Shown piece after piece: positions 1-12,827 of a stretch of 64,000 nucleotides of DNA. The translations under genes and the position numbers were made by a program. The stretch lies in the NCBI GenBank assembly GCA_010093485.1, contig MU001502.1, positions 392,057 to 456,056 of the forward strand. Reading direction: 5' to 3'. The DNA is from Karstenula rhodostoma CBS 690.94. Lineage: Eukaryota > Ascomycota > Dothideomycetes > Pleosporales > Didymosphaeriaceae. Under the pieces are notes generated by a model. That model saw only the letters and a list, made by a program, of their open reading frames with translations, ran no database searches and was not told where the DNA came from. The number at the start of each line of letters is the position of its first letter. The stretch's first letter is position 1.

Positions 1-1610
1 ACCTGTGGGTGTTGCGCCTGACCTTCCAGGAGTAGAATGTAGGCTTTCAGTGGAGTTTGTTCGAAACATGTTTACCGCCTTGAGATCTTTGCGAGGTGTG
101 ACGTATGTACCTTGACTCTTCTGTGCGCTCAATTTGTTGGATGCAACTGGAGAAGAAGTGATCTGGTCTCTTGGGGTAATAGGGCGGTCTTGTTGGGATG
201 ACACCGTGGATGACCTCGGACGTTTCGCTGGTACTGGGGACGCTAGGGCCGAATCGTCTTCTGCCCGTGGCCGCTTCTCCGTAACCTTTATGGCAGGTAC
301 GGGAGCCTTGGACGCAGTTCTGGGGTGCTCTGGGCGGCGTGCTGCGACTTTCGGGATCGACTTGGCTTTCTTCTCGACGCTATCTGGAGCCTTGCTTTGC
401 GACACTGGTTTCGGTGGTGGCTCGTCGCGCTCCTTCCTAGCAGCAGGGGTTTCTCTTTTTGGTGGGAGTGCAAGCAGCCTCTTGAGGTTCTCCCGTGATT
501 TCTTGGAGAACCTGAGCTTGACAATGAGGCTCGGTTCATGGGCATCGCTGTGATCGGCTTGCTCTTCAGTCGGTGATTTTCCATTGGTTGAGATGGACCG
601 CGCTCGAGAGACGTTTTGCGATGTCTCTCCATCCTTGGTGGTGACGGGCTTCTTCGATGCAGTGCGTTCGGGCACGTGCAAGTGTTGGCTCCTGTTGCGA
701 TCAGACGATGACGTCGAAGTATTCGAGTCCGCTCGGCTTCGCGTCTCTATTCGATCGAGTTCCACCTGAATATTCGGAGGAAGAGTGGGCGAAAGAATAG
801 TCGGAAGGCCATGCGGATTGCTGAGCGGCTGTTCCACTGGCGACAACAGTGGTGGCAGACCGTGAGGCGTTGAGTTGGATGGACCTGACCTGTCGATGTT
901 CATCTTGAATTCTGCAGATTCGGAATTTTGTGATGATGGAGCAGGAGGCTCGGCTCGGTCGCGCTTATCCGGTTTCTCAGATGACTTCTTCTCGGGTCTG
1001 CACATCTGTCAGCGCATGTAGAAGACGAGGCTTGTACAACATACCGTTTTGATTGCGCCGAGCTATCCTTCTCCTGCTCATGCGCCGGAGCTTGCGCGTT
1101 CGACGACTTGACGCCATTTGTTTGGGCAACATTGGGCTTGGTAGGTTGCAGCGCTGGCGACACCTTCTTGGAACCCGGGGCGCTGGCGCCATTGGCCTGC
1201 TTGTTCTTATAATCGGCAAGGCTGATCTTCTTCTTGGGCCGTTCACTGGCAACATTGGCCGACTGGGACCTTGGAAGTGGCGCCTCGGGCTCGTCGTCTT
1301 CGCCGGGCTGCAGGGTGAAGCAGTCCCGGTAGGGTTCGCGGAAGAGATAGGTTCGGTATTGCAGATATTCCTCATCGTGCTTGAACAAATGTCCCAGCAT
1401 CCATGCGCGCGCCTCTTGTGAAGAATGGTATCGATATGGGTTGAGGGAGGGCGTCGAGAGGATGTATGGCGCGCGCGGAACAGCAGTCTTGATGCGCTTG
1501 AAGATGCCGTCCAGCTGGTCCTGGTCTTCTTGGTCCTGGTCGGACAATTGCTTGCGCTTCAGCCCTGTGGTAGGCACCGATGGCTCGGGCGGCCGCTCAG
1601 CGCCGGACAT
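1..1610 (-). CDS. low-complexity, probably nuclear protein (3' end beyond window)
   Basis: Not recognised by name. Exon 1 is 1045-1610 and exon 2 runs from 997 to the window edge; the 47-base intron 998-1044 has a GTATGT donor and a CAG acceptor. About 521 residues are visible and the frame is still open at base 1. The only compact part is residues 50-95, rich in aromatic and charged residues. A short basic motif (KKKISLADYKNKQ) follows near residue 127. The rest is rich in Ser, Pro, Lys and Glu, with two LLSP/ILSP-type motifs and a conserved-looking LIVKLRFSKKSRENLKRLL segment encoded near 500-560. This composition fits a disordered nuclear or chromatin-associated protein, which is inference only. 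The ATG at 1608-1610 is the first in frame. Confidence 0.72.
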
Positions 1611-2947
1611 GGTGAGAGCGCAAGTGCTAACAGGCGCGCGGGGGGTCTGATAGAAAGGGGCTGCCTAGCAATGGCTATGTTCCTGGTATAGAGCGTGGAG
1701 GAAGCAACGGCACATGAAGATGGTGTGCGCGGGCGGGGCCTAAAAGCGCGGTGGGGGTTCGTGGGTCGCGGGAGGTCGTCGCGGCGGCGGTGAATGTGAC
1801 GAGGCGCGCAGAAAAGGAACAGGCAGAGGGAGCAACAATTGGAGTCTGAACAGCAGCGTTAGCACAACCGTCGCATCGCGCTGGTATTATCAAAGCGCAA
1901 CGCGCTAAGCATACTCACTCACCGTGTATACGTCGGAGCGTCGGAGCGACCTCAGCCTGTGGCCCGCAAAAGGTGATCTGGGCAGGGGCATTCGACCATT
2001 CTAAGCGTCCTCAACATGTACCGGGACAGCAGGGTCGGCGTTTGCAAGAAGTGAGTGCGGCGGCCGCCTACGCGCACGAGAACGAGAACGAGCCCGAGCC
2101 CTGTCGTGACGCTGGACATGGAGACGCTTGGCGCATCTGGTGCTGCATTACTCGTGATTGGCTGGCGCATCTGCTCGCCTCCAGCTCTCCACTCCATCTG
2201 AACCCTTGCACTCGCTGTCATGACGTTTCTGCCATCTGTGTACTACGCTGGCTGTGGAATCCTACACAATCGAGGCTGCCGCGCAGGCGCTGTACCCTTC
2301 GCGGCGTCTTTGTCGCTAGACGTGCCAGGCACGCAAGCCATCCCACGTCGGCCCGCAGCGCAGACGATCGCCCCAACACCCTGGTTCGCCTCCCGTTGCC
2401 TCACAGCCGAAGTGCACCCCCATCCAGAAACACAAGCAGCCGACAATGACACCCCGAGGCCTACGCTCGTCCCGTTTCCACAAACCTGCCTTCAAGACGT
2501 CACCAACGTACTCGGGTACTGACTCGCCAATGAGACACAGCTGCACTACACTGGTGATAAAGAGAGCGCGTGGGGGTAGGAATGTGTGGGATCAGGAATG
2601 CCGTATCTTGCCAGTAGATTGCCTGTAGGGCTTACAACGTAGGGGAAATTTAGCTAGCCATACAAATGTCGACGAAAAATTCACTGCACAGCTCTAAAGC
2701 GGCCACGAGACACAAACGGTAGTGAAGAGATGGCAAAAGACCTTGTCCTCTGGCACTACAACATGCATATCACGTAGTCTGCAAAAAGAGGCCTCTTCCG
2801 GAACATTCGACGCAATGCGCCATTCTTGTCTGGTTTTCTAGTTTCCATAAATAAACAACGCCGTGACCCAGGGTATATCATTCTTAGCCAAAGGTGAACC
2901 TCCCCCACCATCTCAACTCATCGCATCCTCCTCCCACCACGCCCCAT
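1611..2947. other. intergenic region, no supported gene
   Basis: Between the start of the left-edge gene and the 3' end of the next minus-strand gene. Short open frames exist on both strands but none shows a recognisable motif, a signal peptide or convincing splice sites. It should hold the promoter of the left-edge gene. A run of AACGAG/ACGAGA-like units lies near 2077-2100. Confidence 0.5.
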
Positions 2948-3397
2948 CTACGCCTCATACCTCGGCAGTGCCTCCTTCTTCTCCGCCTTCCTCGCAGCCC
3001 TCCTCTCCCGCCTATCCAACTCCTTCGCCACAGCCTTGGCCAACTTCCTCCTCTCCTCCCTCTCCCTCTCCTTCTGCATCTGCTTGATCCCCTTGCCCTT
3101 CCACGCCTTGCCAAACTCCTTGCGCCACTTCTGCCCAAACGTCATCATCGCCTCGCGCGACTCCTCCGCCTTGCGCTCGTTGGCCTCCGTCTCGTCGTCT
3201 GTGTCGTAGAACTCGCTGTCGTCGTCGGTGGCGGTGGGGAGGAGGGATTCCTGGGCTGTGGAGCGCTGGTTGCGCGCGCGGTCCCAGGATTTGGTGCGTG
3301 CGTAGGCGACGCTGCCCAGGACGAGGGCGACGATGGAGAGCGGGAAGACGATCAGTATGCCGACCATGACGCAGAGGGCGATGAGGTCTTCGTCCAT
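2948..3397 (-). CDS. small single-pass membrane protein with charged coiled-coil tail
   Basis: A 149-residue single-exon protein, family not recognised. I chose the ATG at 3395-3397 because it directly precedes the hydrophobic segment; the open frame upstream is long but has no supporting features. Residues 5-32 form one transmembrane helix (LIALCVMVGILIVFPLSIVA core). An acidic stretch (DDDSEFYDTDDETE) follows near residues 57-72. The remainder is strongly charged with Lys, Glu and Arg heptads (KQMQKEREREERRKLAKAVA), predicting a cytosolic coiled coil. The layout suits a small membrane-anchored scaffold, but no function can be assigned. GC-rich codon use matches neighbouring genes. Confidence 0.68.
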   Translation of the reverse strand: MDEDLIALCVMVGILIVFPLSIVALVLGSVAYARTKSWDRARNQRSTAQESLLPTATDDDSEFYDTDDETEANERKAEESREAMMTFGQKWRKEFGKAWKGKGIKQMQKEREREERRKLAKAVAKELDRRERRAARKAEKKEALPRYEA

Positions 3398-4083
3398 GTT
3401 GGCGGAGTGAAAGTTGACGTAGTAACTTAGAATGGTTGGTTGGAGGGTGCGTTGGAGGGAGGACGCAGATTCGTGGGACACTTGATATAGGAGCGAAAGT
3501 CGCCACCTGGGAGTGACAGGTGGAATGTACCCCGGACTCCCGGGTGCCGAGGCGTGGCGGTGCAGTTCTAGGCTAACGTCAGGGGTGGGCCTTTGGCGAG
3601 GGTTGCACGTGCAAGCGCGTACTCCAGGCATATGTGCAACGCTCTTATGCGAGGGCAGCATCATGAGAGCGCTTTCCAGTGAGAGACCAAGATTCATCGA
3701 TAGTCAAAGTAAAAAGACCCGTCAACGTTGCATGCATACCAAAAACTTAGGCGTCGCTACCGATCCATTGATCACAGCGCACCCCGGACAAAGTGCGTGA
3801 GTTACCTCAAGCTTGATCGCGTTTTCAGGTAGAGGTGCTATTCGATTTGGTTCTTAATCAAATCAGCAAAGGTGTCGCACGTATGTCGCGATCGCAAAGG
3901 CTGAAGAAGTGAATTCCATTCATTCCCGTAAAGCAGACCCCTCAAAGGCACTTGCCACCAAAATTCAAGCCGTGAACTCGTGTCGTAACGCGTCCATTAA
4001 GACTCCCGAAAGCCATATTGGGTATACCTACACACCATTGCTAACGCCTTGTCGATATTTGAACGCAGCGAAAGGCCGAACCG
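3398..4083. other. intergenic region, no supported gene
   Basis: Lies between the start of the small membrane protein gene and the stop codon of the chromodomain gene. It is AT-richer than its flanks and has no open frame with recognisable content. The promoter of the membrane protein gene should be near 3400-3600. Confidence 0.5.
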
Positions 4084-7000
4084 CTAAACATAGTCGCAAG
4101 GACACTCAGCGCTGTTCAACCCGCAAGTAGCGCACTGGCTATCCCGAGCGCACTGTTTCTTCTGAACTAGACTGTCGCTCGAAGTAGCGCACTGGCTATT
4201 CTGGGCGCTCTGTTTCTTCTGGACTAGATTGTCGCTCGAAGAAGCAGTGACGCTATCAACCCTCTTTGCCGGATAAGACCATTCGTAGTTATCGAACTTG
4301 CAACCCTTAGGCTCTTGCTCGAAGTATTCAATACACTTTTCAGGCGTAATAACCTCGTCGATATTTGTGATCGTCTCCTTCCAATCCACCATCTCCGGAT
4401 TGGTATGCACAACAAAGAAGTGGCGGTAATTGCGGCGCTCCATCACCACCAGGCCAGAGTAATGGCATGCCATGTCCGTGTTCGCCTCGTAATGCGAGTG
4501 CTTGCGCGCCTCATAGTACAAGCCAACATCTTCGGCTAGATCTTGGCGCATGGAGATGACTGGGAAGAAATCGAGACGGCGATTGTCGGCGGGAGGGTCA
4601 AAATATCCGTCAGGCTCGCAATAACCGCTGTCGTGCAGGAGCATGTACAGCTTCTCAAGGCTGACGACAAAATCAGTACCTGTCATGCTTATGCTGCAGT
4701 GTTTACTAAGTAAAACGTACCTAACATAGTCTGGGTCTTCCCCTTCAATCTCTGCTTGATGGTTCATGCAGATATCGCCGATCCACTTCAAGAGCTCCGG
4801 TCGGACTCCAATTCGCCAGAGTAATATTCCGTCGTTGATATACATCCCCGGTATAATATCACTGTCGACGTTCCTGCCTGCTTCAATTTTGGCGAAGAAG
4901 TGCTTGAAAATGGCTAACGCTAGCTGTGGCTCCTTCTCAAACACGTCATCCGTAATGTATATAATCCCACCGTGTGGGAATATAGCAAAGCGGTCGTAAG
5001 TCCTGTCTTTGTCTTTTGAGGCATTGGGATCCCACATATTATAGCCGGCGCCTGGCTGATAGCCGACTGACCATATGCGAACCGTGCCTCTTAGCACGTC
5101 TCCAAAACCTGGTAAGCTGGCATAGTCGTCGAAATCAGGCGGGGCAATTATGATACCACTCCCCCCGTCCAGAATCACCTCTTTGAATGCATTCCATGCT
5201 GCATCGAAGCCCATCCGGAGTGTGTTGAATATCGTCATGTAGTTCAGGGCTAACCACCGTTCGAGCAACCGGGGCTGTTCCACATATACTTCTGGATCGT
5301 AGAGAATAAGAGCATTTGGGCCTGCCACAACGTCCTCATATTGGTCTCCGTTACATCTAAGCATTTCGTCCAGGTCGAGTGGCATTACTTTCTCGATTTT
5401 GTGCTTGACGTCAAAAGGTTGACCAGCTGACACTAGATCGTGGCGATTCTCCTGTGGCATGACTTTCTCGATTTTGTGATTGACGTCAAAAGACTTGTTA
5501 GCTGACACGACATCGGTGCGGTTCTGTTGTGGCGAAAGGAGACGCGAGTCCTTGGCATGAGGATCTGCATGGCGAGAAGTGCTGCTACCATTGTCTCTCT
5601 TATCCAAGCTTTGCGGGGCTGATTCATATACTAGCTCCCCCATAGGCTCGTCCACTTGCATTGGAATGGGACTATTAACATGGGGTTGCATCGGAACTGG
5701 GTCACGGCGAAACTCTAGCTGAAATCCGCGAGGGGCGACCCAACCGGGGGGAGGGTTCGCGACCACGCCCGTGTAGCGGTGTAGACACTTGCAATCCTCT
5801 TCCGGTATGTTGCACTTGTCTATGTTCCAGAAGAAGCAGGTCTTCATACACATCGGTAGCTCTCTTGCAGGCACACCAGTGGAAACAGGACCAGCGGGCA
5901 TTGAAAGGCGATGACGGGCTGGTTCGAATCTTGGCCTTTCATTGGGGTCGATTTTGAGAACACCCTGCTTGTTGTGGGCCAGATATCCTGTGTTTTCGTG
6001 GGCATATATGCAGTCGTTTCCGCGCCTCGTGCAACCGGTGAACCCGCGTAGCCAAAAAAAGCACGTTTGAGGCGGGTCTTGGAACTTGGGAAGAGACCCA
6101 AAGTTGACAGGCTTAAGGTTGGGATCGATCGGCCTAAACTCTACACCAATTGTGTTCCCAAGTATACCCGTGTTTCTGTGCGCAAATTCGCACTGGTAAG
6201 AGCTCTTCAAGCACCCTTTCGTGTCCATTAGCCAGTGCACACAAGTGACATCGGGATACTTGGGTCCTCCGCCGATCTCACGGGCTATTTCTCGGGCTGC
6301 CGCGCTTCCGGGCTCTATGTGAGGATCCATTGTTTTTTTCTTGAGATGGCCGGTGTTCTCGTGAGCAAAGACGCACTTCTCGTCAGGGTATTTACATATG
6401 CCCTCGCAAAACCAGGTCCAGCACGTTTCTGGTGGAGTTCGATACTTGGGCGGTACCTCGCCCTTCCAGTTCGTGGCAGGAAGAAGCTTTCCGTCCTGGT
6501 CGTGCTCGCGGTGGAGAAATCGACAATCCTCGGCTGTAGACATTAAAAGGACAGCGTTAGCGGAGCTTTCGCATGCAAATAAGTCATGCTCACTCACCAC
6601 TACGAATACATGTGGTATGCTTCCAATCATAGCACACCATTGGGATCTTCCCCTTCTCGTAAGACTGTAGCGCGACTCCAGTTGTGGTGGAAAGGGGCCC
6701 ATCTTCGGTCTCAATTTCCAAACGGAGTTGACCTGACTCGCGGCGTCCGTATGGGTTGTTGCGTGCGGGTGTATGAGACGTAGTATCTGCCGTTTTGGTA
6801 GGAATCCCCGCTGGACGACCATTCACAAACTCCAATTCATTGATATCGGGAGTCCCCTCTGCGCGGCTACGCTTTTCCGCTACTGCTCTATAGTGAAGTG
6901 TTGTGAAATGTTTACCGTGGGTGTCCCACGCTTTTCTTTGAGGTTGCTTTGGCTCGTTGACGATCTTGATGGGACCTCGATCTTGGGGTCCCAGAGGCAT

Positions 7001-7827
7001 AGATGGTCTACGTCCCGTAACTGCTGAAGGCGTGGCGCCCGAACTGGGTTTGTCAACAGACGAGCTAGCCCCAGCTAATGATTTTAGCTTTCGCAGCAGA
7101 GACGATGGTTTTGATAGCAATGTCGCACTGGCTCCTAGCTCAGTCCCGTTTGAGCGAGGATTCGATCGCCTTTTGAGCAAGGGCTCGTCGTCAGAGGAAT
7201 CAGACGATGTTGCCATGGACACATCCTCATCCGAGGAGTCCACCACAATGCGCCTCTTCCTCTCAGACGAGGCAGCCTGTTTAGCATTGCTCTTGGCTGG
7301 CGCTGCGTGATTGAGGGCTGGTGGGGCTATTGTTTTCGCGGCTCCTTTCTTTTTGAGTGACTCTTCTTTTTTCTGCGCTGCGCTCTGTCGCACTTGCTCC
7401 CGCTTCTGATGCCGCCGCTGCTTAGCAGCAGAGGCTTTCTTTTTGGCTGCATCGTATTTTGCGCTGTTCTCGTCACTAATATGCTCGAGCTTCGCTGCAC
7501 CCATCTCCCTGCGTTTTGCTGTCCACCCGTCGAGAAGCACCTTGCTGAGCTTCTCAGTGTTCAACCACTCGGATCTGGATAATAAGCTGGTTGTCTAGGG
7601 CACGCAGACGACATGACTTGCCTGTAAAGCGGGTAGTCGGTAAACTTGACTAGGTACTGCAGCACCTCCATGCCGTCTTCTTCGCCGACGCGTCGTGCGA
7701 TGATGTCGTCGGCGTCGAAGTCAGAGTCAGCCTCATGGCTGCTGATGTCGCTGTCGTCAAGGGACGTCCCCACATCTGAGGTATATGCGGCAGCTTCCCG
7801 CTTCGCTTCCAGGCTGGATCTCTTCAT
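4084..7827 (-). CDS. chromodomain protein with five CCCH zinc fingers
   Basis: Three exons (7622-7827, 6598-7574, 4084-6533) give 1210 residues. The introns are 7575-7621, which uses a GC donor (AG|GCAAGT), and 6534-6597 (GTGAGT...CAG). Residues about 37-90 form a chromodomain (QYLVKFTDYPLYR core); the usual TWEP strand is replaced by a sequence spanning the first splice. A basic and Ser-rich linker follows. Then come five CCCH fingers with spacing C-x7-9-C-x6-C-x3-H, all but the first followed by an H[ER][NY]TG motif. After a Pro-rich linker with internal repeats, a C-terminal globular region of about 400 residues begins (GPNALILYDPEVY...). That region faintly recalls the SPOC-like part of Chp1-type proteins, which is a weak guess. 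Chromodomains bind methylated histones and CCCH fingers usually bind RNA, so a role linking RNA to heterochromatin is plausible inference. Confidence 0.9.
4127..4240 (-). repeat. 57-bp tandem duplication at the 3' end of the chromodomain gene
   Basis: Two adjacent 57-base copies (4127-4183 and 4184-4240) differ at only a few positions. They encode two in-frame copies of a 19-residue unit (SS-D-LVQKKQ-A--SQCAT) just before the cysteine-rich C terminus. Confidence 0.85.
5381..5530 (-). repeat. 75-bp tandem duplication inside the chromodomain gene
   Basis: Two adjacent 75-base copies (5381-5455 and 5456-5530) encode two 25-residue units with the core FDV-HKIEKVMP, in the linker between the zinc fingers and the C-terminal domain. 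The frame is kept. Confidence 0.85.
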
Positions 7828-9183
<1,356 letters not shown>

Positions 9184-10507
9184 GCCTTTTCTCGGCACAA
9201 TTGTGTCCCACTCTCACGATGCCCACCTCCGCCTCTTCGAGCTTGAGGTGCCGGCAATGATACCAACTCGTGGCAATGCTCACGTGTCACACGAACAAAG
9301 GTCTGTCGGCGTCTTCGAGGAAGTTATGGGAAACGTGTCCACGGGTGTTTGCTCCTATTTCCATCACACGTCTGCTTCCATGTGCAAATGTTGTGTGGTT
9401 TCTGGGTTACTTTTCTCCTTTGTTAGCTTTCGTTTGCGTTGCATGCGTGCGTGTGGGGGTCTTCTTCTATCTTTGGCGACTAGTATTGCTGAGTGCTGAT
9501 GTATGATCAATTACAACGGACAGCTAATAACTGGACTATATAATCTTCTGCAATTCTAATAGAAGTTGCCACCATGGAGCGTATCTGTGAGGGTGGTGTC
9601 GTAAAGCCTCCACAGACGCGTCGCCTCGAGGAGGGTCGCGTTCGCAAGTCTGTCCACCATTTGGAGTAAGTAATCATGACCGAGTAACCAACGAAGCAGA
9701 GAAAACCTTCCAAAGCAAGTTCTCGTTGCACGAAATACCTAGCAAGGAGTCGTAAAGTTGCACTCGCCCTGTCATAAACCAACATATATTGTGCCCCGTC
9801 TTGAGGACAAGGAAGTAGATCCGACGATGCACCGCAGGCTAATGTACCCACAATGCACCGGACCGACATGATAGCTAGAAGGATTTCGCAAGTTACTACA
9901 CTGGAAGTATTGTGAGCAATAGCTTCATCCAGGCACGCTGGCGCCAGTTCGTATATATTGATGCACAAGTGCACTACCCGACCCTCCACAAAGCGTTTGC
10001 AGCGTCTACTTCCCTCCTCCTACAACCCAAAACACAAGCGCGCTCCCATCTCAACTTATCGCGGGCACTACACGCCGCTCCTCACGTAAACTTCCCACTA
10101 ACACGGACATTTTCCCACGCTTTATCTGCACTCTGGGGCTGCAGATAACGCACGCGACAACCGGGGATGACGCACGCGGCCTCGCCCCTGGCCACGGGGC
10201 GCTACCGTCGATAAGGGCAGTCCGTAGCAGGCGTTCCTGCGACAAGGCGCGGTCTTTATCACGGCGCGTCGCTCCTCGCCTGCTGCCACGGTCCGCCTTG
10301 TGTGTCCTCCTCGTCACTCAGATCTACGTCTTGAAAAGATCGTTGTTGCGTAGGTGAGTAAGTGCATGAGCGCATGAGGTCTAGAGCCGTACCGTTGAGC
10401 TAGCATGTGCGCTACGGTCGGCTGGTTTCCCCGCGTTTTTGAATCCTTCAGGGATGCGACTGATGATTTTTAACTTTGCGACAGATTGAGGCTTTTTGAA
10501 CAAGAAG
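9184..10507. other. intergenic region: rab11 3' UTR and permease promoter
   Basis: The first few hundred bases, T-rich around 9340-9500, should be the rab11 3' UTR. The part from about 10000 should hold the permease promoter. Open frames here carry no recognisable motif. Confidence 0.5.
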
Positions 10508-12262
10508 ATGTCGAATAGTATGGAGATTACGCATAGGAAGGGGGGCGTGGGTAGGGACAATGTGGATGGCGCGGCGGAAGCGCAGCTCGCGAAGATGGGG
10601 TATCAGTCTGAACTGCCTCGGAATTTGAGCATGCTGAGTGTATTGGGGCTGTAAGTTATAATTTTTACTTGGACTTGCAAGTTGAAAAGTGCGTGTGGAA
10701 CTATCTCGGACAGGCTGACGCGCAACAGATCCTTCGCCATTATGGCCGTCCCCTTCGGTCTCTCTACAACCCTCTACATCACCCTCACTGACGGCCAATC
10801 TGTTACGATTCTGTGGGGATGGGTCCTCGTATCTATCATCTCCCTCTCCATCGCCGCCTCCCTTGCCGAAATCTGCGCTGTCTACCCAACCGCTGGCGGC
10901 GTCTACTACTGGTCCGCGATGCTTGCAACACGCAAGTATGCGCCTGTGGCTTCCTGGGTGACAGGATGGCTCACCCTCGTCGGAAACTGGACCGTAACCC
11001 TCTCTATCAACTTCTCTGGCGCCCAGCTCATCCTCAGTGCGATCAGCCTGTGGGACGAGGACTTTGTGCCGAACCAATGGCAAACGATTTTGATGTTTTG
11101 GGCGGTCATGTTGGTGTGCATGTTGACCAACATTTTCGGGGCGAAGTATCTGGATTTGATTAACAAGATCTGTATCTACTGGACGGGGGCGAGTGTTATT
11201 ATCATCTTGATCACGCTGTTGACGATGACGGATACGAAAAGGAGTGGAGAGTTTGTGTTTGCACACTATGATGCTTCGGCATCTGGGTGGTGAGTTGCGA
11301 ACCCTTGGTTCTCAGGGTCGTGGAATGATGCTGACTTGAGCAGGCCCTCTGGGTGGGCATTTTTCGTTGGATTGCTCCAAGCGGCTTACACGTTGACGGG
11401 CTACGGCATGGTAGCATCTATGTGCGAAGAGGTGCAGAACCCCGAGCGCGAGGTGCCCAAAGCCATCGTGCTGTCCGTCGCTGCAGCAGGCGTAACAGGC
11501 TTCATCTACCTGATCCCGATCCTCTTCGTCCTCCCAGACGTCCAGCTGCTCCTGGACGTCGCCAACGGCCAACCAATCGGCCTCCTCTTCAAGACTGCAA
11601 CCGGCTCCGCAGGTGGCGGCTTCGGTCTCCTCTTCCTCATCCTCGGCATCCTCTTTTTCGCCGGCACCGGTGCTCTGACTGCCGCATCCCGCTGCACGTA
11701 CGCCTTCGCACGCGACGGCGCCATCCCCGGCTCGCGCCTCTGGAAGCGCGTAGACAAGCGCTTTGACATCCCGTTGTGGGCGCTCGTCCTCTCCACTGTC
11801 GTCGACTGCCTCCTCGGCCTCATCTACTTCGGGTCTTCCGCTGCCTTCAACTCTTTTACCGGCGTGGCCACAATCTGCCTCTCCACCTCCTACGGTATGC
11901 CCATCCTCATATCTGTGCTCCGCAAGCGCCGCGCAGTCAAGCACTCCAACTTCAGCCTCGGGCGCTTCGGCTACTTCATCAACATCGCAACGCTGTGCTG
12001 GATCTGTCTCGCCGTCGTGCTGTTCTGCATGCCCGTCAGTCTGCCCGTGGAAGCCGCGTCGATGAACTACGCGAGCGTGGTGTTTGCGGGGTTCGCGGCG
12101 ATCAGCGTGATATGGTATCTCATCAGGGGCCGCAAAGATTTCACGGGGCCTCCCGTCCCCGTGGATGTCGCACCGGGGGAAGAAGTGCCGGTCGTGGGGG
12201 TGGAAAAGACGGACCTTGAAGGGGCGAGTCCGGTTGTCGCGAAGGATACGGAGAAGCTGTAG
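10508..12262 (+). CDS. APC-family amino acid/choline/GABA permease
   Basis: Three exons (10508-10650, 10729-11289, 11344-12262) give 540 residues, typical for the family. The cytosolic N terminus ends in SELPRNLSMLSVLGLSFAIM, the usual entry into helix 1. About twelve hydrophobic helices follow. The consensus APC segment (AEICAVYPTAGGVYYWSAML) is present, as is CEEVQNPEREVPKAI in the middle loop, a hallmark of the fungal Hnm1/Uga4 branch. The protein should sit in the plasma membrane and import choline, GABA or a related amino compound with protons. The exact substrate cannot be read from the sequence. GC-rich wobble positions suggest a well-expressed gene. Confidence 0.93.
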
Positions 12263-12827
12263 GTTTGGAAGATCGTTGTATTGCATGCATACAGCGAGCT
12301 GGAAAATGTATGTAAAACTGAGATAACAGTGTATATGTGTTCATAGTCGATCTTTTGCAATTTGTTTCCATTTGGGATTATGGATGTCCACAAATCGTCG
12401 GTTTTCAGGTCTTCGAGTGCTTTTGCAGGCCATAGTTCAATACAGAGATCCAATACAACTGTAGATATATATATGTATATCATCAAGTACGTATCTTCAG
12501 CATCAGGTTGGGAATCGAAGTTTTTGTTGCTCGAGCCGAGAACTCATCGCGCACTGCACTTCGGCCCCGCTTTTCTCGTTGCGCCACAGCTCCCGCCACC
12601 GCTAAACTGGCTTCCGCAGCCACTTTACGTTACGAGCAGGTACGCGACTTCCCTCATTCGCGCGCTCCATGGACGCGTTGGGACTGCACTGTAGAGATCA
12701 TGGCGCCTTAGTAGGTCCTCGCTCTCTTGACTCTCACCCTCACTCACTTTAACTTTCCTTTCTAGTTTCATCTCATTCGCTTGAAGTCTGCGAGGGCGCT
12801 CTGCTCTGTCGCAAACAAGTGCTCACC
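12263..12827. other. intergenic region between permease and WD40 gene
   Basis: Holds the permease 3' UTR, with an AT-rich stretch at 12460-12490, and the WD40 gene promoter. The CT-rich stretch at 12720-12775 just before the start codon is typical of fungal core promoters. No further gene is seen. Confidence 0.5.

Noticed and set aside
2894..3430. 178-residue plus-strand frame
   Set aside because: Shadow of the small membrane protein gene on the minus strand, which has a clear transmembrane helix and coiled coil.
4690..4730. Possible intron (GTACGT...CAG) inside the last exon of the chromodomain gene
   Set aside because: Removing its 41 bases would shift the frame, while the unspliced sequence reads through cleanly.
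5920..5950. GGTTCGAATC, resembling a tRNA B box
   Set aside because: It lies inside a zinc-finger exon and no cloverleaf can be formed around it.
9507..9989. 160-residue minus-strand frame after rab11
   Set aside because: No motif, patchy composition, and it lies in the expected 3' UTR and promoter region.
10448..12286. Two long minus-strand frames of 272 and 324 residues
   Set aside because: Antisense to the APC permease exons, with His/Asp/Arg-rich composition typical of shadow frames.
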